A DNA stretch of 63,131 nt. Origin: Leptolinea sp. UBA5203 (lineage in GTDB: Bacteria > Chloroflexota > Anaerolineae > Anaerolineales > Anaerolineaceae). Below are positions 43,320-52,987 of this stretch, in pieces (position 1 is the first letter of the stretch; every line of letters begins with the position of its first letter). The translations under genes and the position numbers were made by a program. The stretch spans positions 1 to 63,131 of the forward strand of contig DHVR01000052.1 of the NCBI GenBank assembly GCA_002412765.1. The letters run 5' to 3'. The notes below the pieces were generated by a model. It made no database searches, was not told the origin of the DNA, and saw only the letters and a program-made list of their open reading frames with translations.

Positions 43320-44078
43320 ATGGACGAAGAAAAATTACTCAGTTTGTTGAACGACTATAAAAGCGGAAGTGTCCCACTTGATGAAGTGGTCAATCGGATT
43401 AAATATCTGCCTTATGAAACCGTAGAAGATTTTGCCCATCTGGATCACCAACGGGCTTTACGCTGTGGGTTTCCGGAAGTCATTTATGGCGAAGGGAAGA
43501 CAACCACTCAGATGCTGGCGATCAGCAGCCGGTTGCTGACCCAGTCGGATCATTTGTTAATCACCCGCTTGCATGCGGCTGCCTATGAAGAAATGAAAGA
43601 TCAACTTCCCGATGGAAAGTACCACGCCCTGGCTCGTATTTTCCATTATGATGCCAATCCGCCTGCCAATCCCAAACCGGGTATTGTGGTGGTCAGTGCC
43701 GGCACAACGGATATTCCCGTGGCGGATGAAGCCGCTTTAACCGCTGAAGCCATGGGAAATCAAGTCCGCCGAATTTTTGATGTCGGCGTGGCAGGACTCC
43801 ACCGCTTGCTGGCGTATACCGAAGTTTTGAATCAGGCCAATGTCATCATCGTTGCGGCTGGTATGGAAGGGGCTCTTCCCAGCGTAGTCGGGGGATTGGT
43901 GCATGTCCCAGTGATTGCCCTGCCGACCAGCGTCGGATATGGAGCCAGCTTCCATGGATTGAGCGCTTTACTGGGTATGCTTAATAGCTGCGCCAACGGC
44001 ATTGCTGTGGTCAACATCGATAATGGCTTTGGTGCCGGCTACATGGCCGCTTTGATTAATAAACAATCCATGGAGTAA
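43320..44078 (+). CDS. larB: Nickel-pincer cofactor biosynthesis carboxylase LarB
   Basis: A 252-residue protein. LarB carboxylates and hydrolyses nicotinic acid adenine dinucleotide to start nickel-pincer nucleotide synthesis. The C-terminal half is PurE-like, with VVSAGTTDIPVADEA, AAGMEGALPSVVGGL and PTSVGYGASFHGLSALLGMLNSC. I start at ATG 43320, since the extra residues of the longer frame do not look conserved. First gene of larB-larE-larC; TATAAT lies at 43279-43284. Confidence 0.92.
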   Translation: MDEEKLLSLLNDYKSGSVPLDEVVNRIKYLPYETVEDFAHLDHQRALRCGFPEVIYGEGKTTTQMLAISSRLLTQSDHLLITRLHAAAYEEMKDQLPDGKYHALARIFHYDANPPANPKPGIVVVSAGTTDIPVADEAALTAEAMGNQVRRIFDVGVAGLHRLLAYTEVLNQANVIIVAAGMEGALPSVVGGLVHVPVIALPTSVGYGASFHGLSALLGMLNSCANGIAVVNIDNGFGAGYMAALINKQSME

Positions 44079-44081
44079 CGT

Positions 44082-44918
44082 TTGAAATCCATTCCGGTGC
44101 TAAATAATTTATCACCTGCGGACCAAACTGCCTGGCAGGCTTTGTGTGACCATCTGGCTGAAAAATCTCCGGCAATCGTGGCTTTTTCAGGGGGTGTGGA
44201 TAGCGGTTTGTTGGCTGCAGCGATGTATCATGTTGCCGAAGCCCAAATGCTGGCTGTCAATGTGGATTCGGTAGTTCACACCGATGCTGATCGTACCATA
44301 GCTCAAGCGGTGGCGGACCAGGTTGGATTTCCTTTTCTGATGGTCCCCTTTAATGATCTTGAAAATGAAGCCTTTTGTGCTAACCCGGTAGACCGCTGTT
44401 ATGTGTGCAAATATCAGCGTTTTAAATATCTGTCAGAATATGCGCAGGAACATGGATATCGGTTTTTGATGGAAGGTTCCAATGCGGATGATGCCGGTGA
44501 TTATCGTCCCGGCATGCGGGCAGTAAAGGAGCTAGGTATTCTCAGTCCGTTGGCGGATTGCGGTTTGACCAAAAAACAAATCCGTGCCATGGCAAAAGCC
44601 TTGAACTTGCCGGTTTGGGATCGGCCCTCTACACCCTGCCTGGCGACGCGAATTCCGTATGGCACGCCCGTTACTCTGGCAGGATTGCATATGATTCAGG
44701 CTGCGGAGGATTATCTCTCCGGATTGGGATTCCAGGCTGTGCGGGTACGCTCTGATGGACGTACGGCTCGCATTGAAGTGCAGGCGGATCAAATAAATCA
44801 ATTGATGACAAAACGGGATGAAGTTCTTGCCTTTATGAAGCAGGCAGGTTTTATTCACACTACAGTAGATTTGGAAGGCTACCGTTTGGGCAGCAATAAT
44901 GAGGGAATTGTAAAATGA
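44082..44918 (+). CDS. larE: Pyridinium-3,5-biscarboxylate sulfur transferase LarE
   Basis: A 278-residue PP-loop ATPase that puts sulfur on the nickel-pincer precursor. FSGGVDSGLLAAAM is the PP-loop. DRCYVCK and PSTPCLATRIPYG carry Cys residues near the active site, the latter matching the sulfur-donating Cys region. Three Cys may allow the Fe-S type of LarE instead of the sacrificial one; I cannot settle this from sequence. TTG start at 44082 with GGAG upstream, three bases after larB. Confidence 0.9.
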   Translation: MKSIPVLNNLSPADQTAWQALCDHLAEKSPAIVAFSGGVDSGLLAAAMYHVAEAQMLAVNVDSVVHTDADRTIAQAVADQVGFPFLMVPFNDLENEAFCANPVDRCYVCKYQRFKYLSEYAQEHGYRFLMEGSNADDAGDYRPGMRAVKELGILSPLADCGLTKKQIRAMAKALNLPVWDRPSTPCLATRIPYGTPVTLAGLHMIQAAEDYLSGLGFQAVRVRSDGRTARIEVQADQINQLMTKRDEVLAFMKQAGFIHTTVDLEGYRLGSNNEGIVK

Positions 44919-46393
44919 GCATACTCTATGTGGATTGTTTTTCTGGGATAGCCGGGGACATGCTCCTGGCCGCTTTGATGGATGCCGGGCTGCCGGCTGA
45001 GGTTCTAAATCAGCAGTTTGAGAAATTACCCCTATCGGAAAAAATTACCCTCAGTACCAAACGGGTTCGCAAAGGCGCGCTGGATGCCAATCAATTGGTG
45101 ATCCAGATTCTGGACGCAAATCAAACCCAGAGGACTGAGCTGGGACAACCTTCCAATCTTGCCGAAGTACACGATCATGAGCATATCCATGAGCATGACC
45201 ATGCCGAACATTCCCATGCACACGACCATGAGCACGGCGATCATACCCACACACACGACCATGAGCACGGCGGACATTCCCACACACACGACCATGAGCA
45301 CGGCGGACATTCTCACACACACGACCATGGCCACATTGAACATCCGCATACACACAACCATGAGCATGCAGAACATTCGCATACGCACGATCATGAACCT
45401 GTCCATGAGAACGATCAGCCGCATGAACATCATCACCGCGGATTGGCGGATATTCTTGCCATCATCGAGAAATCGGAATTACCCCCCAAGGCTGCCCAAA
45501 TTGCCAGCCAAATCTTCATCCGTCTGGCAGAAGTGGAAGCCAAAGTGCATGGCGAAACGATTGAATCCGTTCACTTTCATGAAGTGGGGGCTTTGGATTC
45601 CATCATTGATATTCTGGGTGTGAGCATCGGCCTGGATTATTTTAAGATCGATAAGGTCTATGCTTCGGCTTTGCCTTTCTCCACTGGAACGGTTAAAACA
45701 GATCATGGGTTGATGCCCGTTCCTGCCCCGGCTACGCTGGGACTGATTGAATCTGCCCACATGCCTTTACGTCCCGCCCCGGATGCGGGTGAGATGATTA
45801 CGCCCACTGGCGCTGCCATTTTGGCGGTTCTGGCTACCTTTCAACGGCCTGCCATGCGGGTAACGAAAGTGGGTGTGGGTGCCGGTACCAAGGATTTTGG
45901 TTGGCCGAATATTCTGCGGGTGATCATCGGTGATGAGGAACTTGAGCCATCCCAGCCGATGGTGCAAATTTCCTGCAATATTGATGATATGAACCCGGAA
46001 TTTTTCGCCCCGGTCATGGAGCACCTTTTTACAGAAGGCGCGCTGGATGTTTATTTGACGCCCATTCAAATGAAAAAGAATCGGCCTGCCACGATGATAT
46101 CGGTGATTGCCCCCCAGGCATTGGAAAAAAACTTGAGTGAAATTCTGCTGCGGGAAACAACCAGTTTTGGCGTGCGGGTTGAGCCGATTCATCGCTATGA
46201 AGCAGAACGAACCTTTATATCCCTTAACATGGATATGGGGACTGTCAGAGTAAAACAAAAATGGGTCAATGGTGAATTCTTAGGTAGTTTCCCGGAATTT
46301 GAGGATTGCAAACGGCTTGCTGCCCAGCACGGGTTACCGGTGATGCAGGTCTATCAGAAAGCACAACTTATGGCAGAAAGGTCTCAAGATTGA
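44915..46393 (+). CDS. larC: Nickel insertion protein LarC with long His-rich tract
   Basis: A 492-residue cyclometallase that puts Ni into the pincer nucleotide. LYVDCFSGIAGDMLLAALMDAG is the N-terminus; FHEVGALDSIIDILG and ETNIDDMNPE-type NIDDMNPEFF follow. LarC1 and LarC2 regions are one frame, without the programmed frameshift known in Lactobacillus plantarum. Residues about 85-175 are a His/Asp/Glu tract built of near-identical 12-residue units (THDHEHGGHSH), a probable Ni store. Start overlaps larE by ATGA. No larA is in the window. Confidence 0.93.
   Translation: MSILYVDCFSGIAGDMLLAALMDAGLPAEVLNQQFEKLPLSEKITLSTKRVRKGALDANQLVIQILDANQTQRTELGQPSNLAEVHDHEHIHEHDHAEHSHAHDHEHGDHTHTHDHEHGGHSHTHDHEHGGHSHTHDHGHIEHPHTHNHEHAEHSHTHDHEPVHENDQPHEHHHRGLADILAIIEKSELPPKAAQIASQIFIRLAEVEAKVHGETIESVHFHEVGALDSIIDILGVSIGLDYFKIDKVYASALPFSTGTVKTDHGLMPVPAPATLGLIESAHMPLRPAPDAGEMITPTGAAILAVLATFQRPAMRVTKVGVGAGTKDFGWPNILRVIIGDEELEPSQPMVQISCNIDDMNPEFFAPVMEHLFTEGALDVYLTPIQMKKNRPATMISVIAPQALEKNLSEILLRETTSFGVRVEPIHRYEAERTFISLNMDMGTVRVKQKWVNGEFLGSFPEFEDCKRLAAQHGLPVMQVYQKAQLMAERSQD
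45205..45400 (+). repeat. Tandem 36-bp repeats encoding the LarC His tract
   Basis: About five imperfect copies of a 36-bp unit (CACACGACCATGAGCACGGC then GGACATTCCCAC...). The two central copies are almost identical, implying recent slippage or unequal exchange. Copy number is probably variable between strains. Confidence 0.8.
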
Positions 46394-47040
46394 GGTTTTT
46401 CCCCCGTTGAAAGCCCGAACTTCTGTGCGTATAGGGCTGCCTGGGTGCGGTTCTCCAAATTAAGTTTGGTTAAAATATTGGCAACATGGCCGGATACCGT
46501 TCTCTCACTGATGATGAGTTGATCCGCCATTTCCTTGTTTGACCTGCCTTGAGCCAGTAATTCCAAAATATCTATTTCTCGACGGGTCAAGGTAGGGCTG
46601 GCTGCAAGAACAGGCTGTTTGGGTTTTTGAATGCCCTGGATGACTTGCCTGGCAATGGCCGGCGGCAGGTAGGAATTTCCCTGGTAAACATGTTCAATGG
46701 CCGAAAGCAACTCCTCAGCGGAGGTGGCTTTCAGCAGGTAACCTAAAGCGCCCGCCTGAATGGCTGCGAAGACTTTGATTTCATCGGAGTAGCTGGTCAG
46801 GACTAGGATTTTGGCCGCAGGATCGGCAGCGATGATTTCTTGAATGGCTTCCAAACCATCTTTCCCAGGCATGGCCAAATCCATCAATACAATATCTGGT
46901 TTGGTTTGCAGGAATAAATCCACAGCTTCCTGCCCATTGGCTGCCTGGGCGATAACTTCAATATTGGGTTCTTCATCAATCAGGGCAGATAACCCCTGGC
47001 GCATAACGATATGGTCATCAGCAATTAGGATGCGTATCAT
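46384..47040 (-). CDS. NarL/FixJ family response regulator
   Basis: A 218-residue regulator. The receiver domain has ILIADDH, the phospho-acceptor Asp in PDIVLMDLAMPGKDG, and VLTSYSDE. The C-terminal LuxR-type helix-turn-helix is in LTRREIDILELLAQGRSNKEMADQLIISERTVSGHVANILTKL (in part). I start at ATG 47040 (MIRILIADDH), preceded by AAAGGA. It follows its sensor kinase by 10 bp and converges with larC, overlapping by 10 bp. Confidence 0.93.
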   Translation of the reverse strand: MIRILIADDHIVMRQGLSALIDEEPNIEVIAQAANGQEAVDLFLQTKPDIVLMDLAMPGKDGLEAIQEIIAADPAAKILVLTSYSDEIKVFAAIQAGALGYLLKATSAEELLSAIEHVYQGNSYLPPAIARQVIQGIQKPKQPVLAASPTLTRREIDILELLAQGRSNKEMADQLIISERTVSGHVANILTKLNLENRTQAALYAQKFGLSTGEKPQS

Positions 47041-47050
47041 GGAATTTCCT

Positions 47051-49741
47051 TTAGAAATTTGATGTGATGGAAGGTTCAGGTGGATTTCCAAGTTCTACCA
47101 TTATACTTGTGAAGTTGTTAAGGGCTGATTGGATGGTGATTGTTCCGCCGATTTTTTGAGCACGCTCGCGCATACTGATGATGCCAAAACCAGTTGGCTG
47201 ATCTTTGGCATTCATATCAAAACCGGTTCCATTATCCCAAATCCGCATGAGAAAATGATTATTTTCGCTCTGCAAAGTAATTTTTATTTTACTGGCATTG
47301 GCATGTTTGAGGGCATTATTGAGCGCTTCAGTAAGGATATTGAATAATTCAGCCTCTTCCTTGTGGCTCAGGTCCAGTTTGCCATTTATTTCCAAATCAT
47401 ATTCCACGCCTGCTCTTTTTTCAACGAAATCAAGACGATGACGGATGGCACCAATAAAACCTTCTTTTTCGAGAACATCCGGCCGCAGTTCATTAATCAG
47501 AAGTCTCATTTCCCGTAAAGCCTGTTGGGCATTTAAGTCAATTTGTTCAAGATGATTGGATACTTTAGCTGTGTTCTGATTTACATTTGCTTTCTTTCCT
47601 GCCGAGGCATATAACATTAAGCTGTATAAACGTTGGGTGACCGAATCATGCAGGTCTCTGGCAAGACGTTGGCGTTCCTCCATAACTGCCAATGTTTCAG
47701 AATTTCTATGCAATTCGTGGTTTTCGATAACCACGCCAAGCTGTTCACTGATGGTTGTCAACAGGGCGACTTGTTCAACGGAGAGATGCTGTGAGGAGGG
47801 TTGGAAAATGCTTAATACGCCAACCTTTCTATCTTTAGCTTTCATCAATGTGCCTGTATAGGAAAAAGTATCTCCTGGTTTGGCTGTTGGAAAATGAATC
47901 TGTTTGCAATCCTCATGGGATAAATCCAGGGAGGTGATGGTGTGGCCTTCTTCAATTACTCTGCCGAAGATATTCCATGTCGCTGGAATGTTTTCAATGG
48001 AGGACAAGAACTCTTGATCTAGGTTTGCCTGTGCAATTAAAGATAATTTCTTGGATTCAGCACTAAACAAGTGTATCGTTCCGCTGTTGGCGTTTAGAGC
48101 ATCCAGAATTAGTTCAAGGCAGCTTTGCAGCATTTCTTCGAGATTGGTTATTTGGTTTGCCGTGGCACTGATCTGGTATAGAATGGATAGGTCTTTGGTA
48201 CGGTCTTGAATTCTTTGTTCCAGCGTATCCATTAAATTTTCCAAATCGGTTGTGCGTTCTTTAACTTGCTGTTCCAGGGTATCATATGATTTTTGTAATG
48301 CGCGTCGAACTTCGATCTGATCGGTAATATTATGTTCGGATAAGCAAATGTAATATCCTTTGCCTGCTTTAATGGTATAAAACACAAGTTCAACGAAATT
48401 CTCTTTTTGATCCTTTGAAAATAAACGAACTTCAATTGGGATATTAAATAGAGGTGATTTTCCAGTTATCAGACTTTGTTGTAATTCCTTTTGTACATTT
48501 TGAAAATTATCTGAAGAGTTATTATCTTGTTTGGTAAATAGGGGAACGACATCCCAAATATAAAGTCCGACCATACTGGAACGTTTGGTACCTAATAACT
48601 GCTCAATCGCTTTGTTCCAGACAATGATTTTTCCTTCTTGATCGGTTATGACAATGCCATCATGGGAATAATGGATCACTTTATTTAATCGGCGTTCGAC
48701 ATCCTTGTAGGCCATCTCAACCAGAGTTTTTTCAGTTGTATCGCGAAGGATGAGAATCCAGCCAGTGATAAAAGCATCTCTTGAAAATGGAGATGAAATT
48801 ACCTCATAATGTTTTGTCTCGTTGCCAATTCTGGGCTCAATATCATAAATTTCAGGAACTTCCAGATCAGGGTAAGGTAAAAATGGAAATATCTCAAATA
48901 GGTTTCTTCCCAGAATTGAGGGTAGATTCGTTTTGAGATATTTTAGGGCAGCGGGGTTAATATCCAATACTTCATACTTTTGACTGATGATGATCATCCC
49001 ATCACGCATGTATTCAATTAATTTTTCTTTGCCAATGGGGATGAGGTTAGTAAATTGAAATTTTTGAATATTAATAAATAGAATAATGCCAGTGAAACCG
49101 AAGGCGATGGGGGTGAAATCCAGGTAAGTAGGCAATAAATCTAAAGTGTACAAAAATTTTATTATAACTGGCAGGGAAAAACTTAATAATAAAAGAATGG
49201 TTTGGCCACGATAAAGCTGCAACTTACTGATTGTAGACTTAATCACCAAAATAATTCCCGCCAGAATCATGATCGCAGAGTAAATTACATGGACCCAAAA
49301 CCACCAACCCCAATTCCAGGTTGCGACTGATTGGAATGAACCAAATGGATCTAGATTGTAGCTGACGAAAAGCCAGTGGTGAAATGGATTGGTCCAAACA
49401 ATGATCTGTGTAATCAGTGGGATAAATCCCAGACTGAAGATAAGCTTAAAGGATATTTTGTTAGTTTGCCGGTAAAAATGAATTGAATAAATGAGCCAGA
49501 TAAAGGGAACAAAAGAAACTAAAAAAAGTCGGATATTTAACCAGAAAATGATCTGTTCTTTACCGATAGCCCATAGGCTCACCAACATAAAAATTATCCA
49601 AATCGATATAGAGAACATCATGATTGCAAAAGGTATAACCCCGATGGTTTGCCTTTTTATCACTACATACAAACCTATACTTGCGCAAAGCAAGGCTGCC
49701 AGGATGGATAAGATGAGATAGAAAATTTCAAATGCTGACAT
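47051..49741 (-). CDS. 7TM/PAS/GAF sensor histidine kinase (HisKA_3)
   Basis: An 896-residue kinase. An N-terminal seven-helix membrane sensor (histidine-kinase N-terminal 7TM type, 1-220) is followed by two PAS domains (about 225-345 and 345-480), a coiled coil (about 485-520) and a GAF domain (about 520-670). HisKA_3 has the phosphorylated His in ERQRLARDLHDSVTQRLYSL. A HATPase domain ends the chain (NALKHANAS, DNGTGFD, GFGIISMRERA). Its partner is the response regulator 10 bp downstream. The stimulus is unknown. Confidence 0.92.
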   Translation of the reverse strand: MSAFEIFYLILSILAALLCASIGLYVVIKRQTIGVIPFAIMMFSISIWIIFMLVSLWAIGKEQIIFWLNIRLFLVSFVPFIWLIYSIHFYRQTNKISFKLIFSLGFIPLITQIIVWTNPFHHWLFVSYNLDPFGSFQSVATWNWGWWFWVHVIYSAIMILAGIILVIKSTISKLQLYRGQTILLLLSFSLPVIIKFLYTLDLLPTYLDFTPIAFGFTGIILFINIQKFQFTNLIPIGKEKLIEYMRDGMIIISQKYEVLDINPAALKYLKTNLPSILGRNLFEIFPFLPYPDLEVPEIYDIEPRIGNETKHYEVISSPFSRDAFITGWILILRDTTEKTLVEMAYKDVERRLNKVIHYSHDGIVITDQEGKIIVWNKAIEQLLGTKRSSMVGLYIWDVVPLFTKQDNNSSDNFQNVQKELQQSLITGKSPLFNIPIEVRLFSKDQKENFVELVFYTIKAGKGYYICLSEHNITDQIEVRRALQKSYDTLEQQVKERTTDLENLMDTLEQRIQDRTKDLSILYQISATANQITNLEEMLQSCLELILDALNANSGTIHLFSAESKKLSLIAQANLDQEFLSSIENIPATWNIFGRVIEEGHTITSLDLSHEDCKQIHFPTAKPGDTFSYTGTLMKAKDRKVGVLSIFQPSSQHLSVEQVALLTTISEQLGVVIENHELHRNSETLAVMEERQRLARDLHDSVTQRLYSLMLYASAGKKANVNQNTAKVSNHLEQIDLNAQQALREMRLLINELRPDVLEKEGFIGAIRHRLDFVEKRAGVEYDLEINGKLDLSHKEEAELFNILTEALNNALKHANASKIKITLQSENNHFLMRIWDNGTGFDMNAKDQPTGFGIISMRERAQKIGGTITIQSALNNFTSIMVELGNPPEPSITSNF

Positions 49742-49809
49742 GGTTTGCCCTTCATGTTTGTGATGATTTAATTATAGATGAATAGTCAACATATCAGTTG
49801 CTTTTAAGA

Positions 49810-49840
49810 AAACAGATCGGGGCATTCACCCCGATCTGTT
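49810..49840 (-). terminator. Terminator of the TetR-linked ABC operon
   Basis: AACAGATCGGGG / CCCCGATCTGTT, a 12-bp stem with a short loop, followed on the minus strand by TTTTC. It starts within the stop region of the last permease gene. Confidence 0.85.
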
Positions 49841-50579
49841 ATGCATAAATCTTCTTTAACCATCGGTGGAGAAGGAATTGGACAATCGAAATTTCGATGA
49901 TCATCCCAACCCCCCAGATCAACCAGCGCCAGGGATTTGGGTCCAGGGACCACCAAAAGAATTGGGCTGGCCAATAGGTAGGTATAAATGCAAAGGCAAA
50001 CTTCCAAAGGGATGGAATAAAATATGATACTATGGGTAAAAAGAGGATGCCTCCGGATGCTTTCATTAATACCAAACCTTGGATTTTGTTTTCCGCAAAA
50101 GTAGCGAACGTGAGAGCAATCATCGGGGCAAATGGCATGGCCAGAGCGGCACACGCAAGCAGGGAACCAACTCCGATACTTTGTAAACCGCTCAGCGGGT
50201 AAACGATAAGGGTGGTGAGAAAGCTAAACAGCATGGGCGTGAACAGGCGGTAAGCGATATAAGAGCGCATGGGGATGGGTGAAACCTGTAAACCCAGGAT
50301 GGATCGATCATCCATCTGATCCAGAAGAATTAATCCGATGATCATGCCGCTGAACAATGGCATAAGAAAAATCAGCGCATATCCCATAATGGGACTGAGA
50401 TAGGGTTGAATATTCAGGCCTATCAAGGAGCCAATGCCTTCAAAGAGGAAAGGAAGCAGCCAGCGGCTGACCATGCCTAAGAGAAAAGGCGCAGCCAACA
50501 GCATGATGGTGATATCGTCCCGGCGGATGTATTTTGAATCCACGGGGCCAAAGGTTTTTAAGGGATGAAAAATATTCAT
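49839..50579 (-). CDS. ABC-2 type exporter permease (fluoroquinolone-export-like), second subunit
   Basis: A 246-residue membrane protein with six hydrophobic segments. The general layout resembles the paired permeases of the Rv2686c/Rv2687c fluoroquinolone-export type. It overlaps the preceding permease by four bases and is last in the operon tetR-ATPase-permease-permease. Membrane-transport function is secure; drug specificity is only an analogy. Confidence 0.75.
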   Translation of the reverse strand: MNIFHPLKTFGPVDSKYIRRDDITIMLLAAPFLLGMVSRWLLPFLFEGIGSLIGLNIQPYLSPIMGYALIFLMPLFSGMIIGLILLDQMDDRSILGLQVSPIPMRSYIAYRLFTPMLFSFLTTLIVYPLSGLQSIGVGSLLACAALAMPFAPMIALTFATFAENKIQGLVLMKASGGILFLPIVSYFIPSLWKFAFAFIPTYWPAQFFWWSLDPNPWRWLIWGVGMIIEISIVQFLLHRWLKKIYA

Positions 50580-51289
50580 GATGTTTTCTTGCTTCCTTCG
50601 CTGCGTACAACGTAGCGGTTAAACTCGTTTAAACTCCATTTCCCCAGGAAAAATATTGTCAACATAAGATAAATCCCTGAACCTGACAGTTTCCAACTCT
50701 CAATGGATTGAAAAGCTGATTCAATCCATAAATAGGAACCATAAATCGGGTGGAGATGCCAAAAGAAAGCGTGAGGCATCCAAACCCCGGAGACGATGGG
50801 TAGGCTGAGCAAGAACATGAATCCCATGGAGGGTAATAAGAATTCGTTGATGGAATCATAACGAATGACGGTTAAGAACCCTACCAGACAGAAGGCACAA
50901 CAGGCCAAAAATGTACCAAGAAGGACGGGTAAGAAGTTGAACCGCCAACCCACAAAAGCAATGGTGATAATCAGATTTTCCAATGTGGCCAGGACGGATA
51001 AAGTCAGGACTTTGGCTGATAGATACTCCCAACTGCGTATGGGAGTGGTCACCTGAGCTTCCAGGGATCCTTCGCCTTTCTCAAACAAAAGAATACCGGC
51101 AAGAAAATAAAAAGTGGTTAAGCTCAAGTTTCCCAAAATCAACATGGGGACGATGCTGCTAAGTGAGATTGTCTTGATTTGAATAAACAGGGTAATCCAG
51201 AGAATCAGCACAAACAGGCTGACAAAGTAAATCCCATTCTTGTATTGTCGAATGATTTCCCATTTCAGGATGGAAAGGTAGCGGCTCAT
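50576..51289 (-). CDS. ABC-2 type exporter permease, first subunit
   Basis: A 237-residue permease with six hydrophobic segments. It carries the GEGSLEAQVTTPIRSWEYLSAK stretch typical of ABC-2 permeases that pair in fluoroquinolone-export-like systems. It overlaps the ATPase gene upstream and the other permease downstream by four bases each. It would form a heterodimeric channel with the second permease. Confidence 0.8.
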   Translation of the reverse strand: MSRYLSILKWEIIRQYKNGIYFVSLFVLILWITLFIQIKTISLSSIVPMLILGNLSLTTFYFLAGILLFEKGEGSLEAQVTTPIRSWEYLSAKVLTLSVLATLENLIITIAFVGWRFNFLPVLLGTFLACCAFCLVGFLTVIRYDSINEFLLPSMGFMFLLSLPIVSGVWMPHAFFWHLHPIYGSYLWIESAFQSIESWKLSGSGIYLMLTIFFLGKWSLNEFNRYVVRSEGSKKTS

Positions 51290-52140
51290 GCTAACCTCCG
51301 GCCCGTTATTTTGATAAAGATATCTTCCAGGGTGGCATCCAGGGAGTGCAAAGCGATCAGGTGATTTTGCCGAAGAATTTCCTGGAACGCCTGGTTCTGA
51401 GCCAGCCCTTCCAATGGAAATTCCGCAACCTGAGGACTTTCCTCCTGAAGATACTCAACTTGCACCAGTGGTTTTTGGTAGGCAATTTTTAAGGCATGCG
51501 GGGAATCGATCAAGCGGATGTTTCCGTCGACGATAAAGGCCACCCGGTCACATAGTTGGTCTGCCACTTGCATGTCATGAGTTGTTAGGAAGATCGTCTT
51601 GCCCTCATTTTTTTGGCTGAGGATAATATCTTTGATATTTTTCGCATTTACCGGATCCAGCCCGGATGTGGGTTCGTCAAAAAAGATCAATTTTGGCTTG
51701 TGCAGCAGGGATCGAGCAACACTCAACCGGTTTTTCATGCCTTTTGAGTATTGGGACACCAAGGTGTCTCCATCATCTTCCAACCCCACCCATTTTAAAA
51801 TCTCAGCCGGTGTGTGAGTTTTCCCTTGATACAAAGAACGATAATAGTTCAGATTTTCATTGGCGGTTAATTTCAAAAAATGATTCGGTAATTCAAAGGA
51901 AACGCCAACCTGCTCATAATAGCTGTTGTCCCATTTCTTTAAATCTTTACCGAACACAGAAATCTGTCCTTGATAATCCTTTAGCAGCGAAATGAGGATT
52001 TTTTGAGTGGTAGATTTTCCTGCTCCGCTTGGCCCAAGCAAGCCAAATATTTCACCTGGTTTCACTTCAAAAGATAAATCGGAAACCGCGTTTTTGGGGG
52101 TATTGGCATAACGATAGGCCATATTGTTGACGGTGATCAT
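51286..52140 (-). CDS. ABC exporter ATP-binding protein
   Basis: A 284-residue ABC ATPase. Walker A is GPSGAGKST, the Q-loop lies near GVSFELPNHF, the signature is YSKGMKNRLSVAR (in place of LSGGQ), Walker B is LIFFDEPTSGLDP, and the H-loop His is in LTTHDM. The C-terminal extension is typical of drug/antibiotic exporter ATPases. Q-loop Gln is replaced by Glu. Directly downstream of tetR and coupled to the permeases. Confidence 0.92.
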   Translation of the reverse strand: MITVNNMAYRYANTPKNAVSDLSFEVKPGEIFGLLGPSGAGKSTTQKILISLLKDYQGQISVFGKDLKKWDNSYYEQVGVSFELPNHFLKLTANENLNYYRSLYQGKTHTPAEILKWVGLEDDGDTLVSQYSKGMKNRLSVARSLLHKPKLIFFDEPTSGLDPVNAKNIKDIILSQKNEGKTIFLTTHDMQVADQLCDRVAFIVDGNIRLIDSPHALKIAYQKPLVQVEYLQEESPQVAEFPLEGLAQNQAFQEILRQNHLIALHSLDATLEDIFIKITGRRLA

Positions 52141-52205
52141 GAGATTTACTCCTTAAGAAAAAAAAGCTGCCATTTAGGCAGCCAAAGCATAACAACTTGA
52201 CTGCA

Positions 52206-52805
52206 TTAGGGGGCGATAATGTGTTCCGAGAACATATCCGATAAGATGGTTACCATCTTATCAAAATCAATGACGGCGGTTTGATCGCTGTGCAAGCTGA
52301 GCAGGAACAAAGCCGTGGAAAATGTGCTTAGGGTGTCGGGATCAACTTTACGAAAATAGCCCTTTTCCAGACCTTCCAGATACAGACTGCGGAAATAGGC
52401 TTTGTCCATGGCAATATGGTTAGCAGCCAGTTCGGGTTCCAGTTTTCGCATCAGATTCTCATATTCATCACTCTTAAAAATGGCTAGGAGTGGATGTTCC
52501 TTGATGGCTTGCATCATGGTCACAATGGCCATTTTGTAGGATTCCCGGGTTGGTTTGATTTCCGGCAGAAGCATCTGTCTCATGGATGCTTTCATTTCGA
52601 AATCCGCGGATTCCAATATCTCCATGAAGAGTTCTTCTTTGCTGGTGAAAAACAGATAAAAGGCACCCTTGGAAATGCCGCAAATCCGTGTAATGTCATC
52701 CACGTTAGTCTTTTTTAGTCCATAGGTGCTGAACATTTCCCTTCCAGCAGCGATCAATCTTTGGCGAATATTTATTTTTTCCTGCTCGCTAAAACCTTTT
52801 GGCAT
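52206..52805 (-). CDS. TetR family transcriptional regulator
   Basis: A 199-residue repressor. The N-terminal helix-turn-helix (about 10-57) includes VDDITRICGISKGAFYLFFTSKEEL. The ligand domain has no recognised specificity. First gene of the ABC exporter operon. A palindrome (TATGACC-N13-GGTCATA) overlaps its predicted start of transcription, so autoregulation is likely, with derepression by an exported compound. Confidence 0.92.
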   Translation of the reverse strand: MPKGFSEQEKINIRQRLIAAGREMFSTYGLKKTNVDDITRICGISKGAFYLFFTSKEELFMEILESADFEMKASMRQMLLPEIKPTRESYKMAIVTMMQAIKEHPLLAIFKSDEYENLMRKLEPELAANHIAMDKAYFRSLYLEGLEKGYFRKVDPDTLSTFSTALFLLSLHSDQTAVIDFDKMVTILSDMFSEHIIAP

Positions 52806-52822
52806 AATCCTCCTTGTGAACG

Positions 52823-52877
52823 TATGACCAAATTGGTAATACGGTCATATTATAGTCATGGATTTAAAATTTGTCCA
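52823..52877 (-). promoter_or_regulatory. tetR promoter and operator
   Basis: On the minus strand TGGACA (52872-52877), 17-bp spacer and TATAAT (52849-52854) form a good promoter. The operator candidate TATGACC (52823-52829)-N13-GGTCATA (52843-52849) abuts the -10 and covers the start site. The same ATGACC/GGTCAT half-sites recur at 55103-55131. Confidence 0.7.
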
Positions 52878-52987
52878 GAGTAACGGATGATTTATCGCAT
52901 ATCTTTGAGTAGAAAATATCAGCTAGACCCAAAAAAAGTAAAAGTATTCATTTTCATCGAATAGACATTTCATATCCAGGTGTAGTG

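Noticed and set aside
45168..45440. Regular short repeats resembling a CRISPR array
   Set aside because: The repeats are in frame within larC and encode its His-rich tract; there are no unique spacers.
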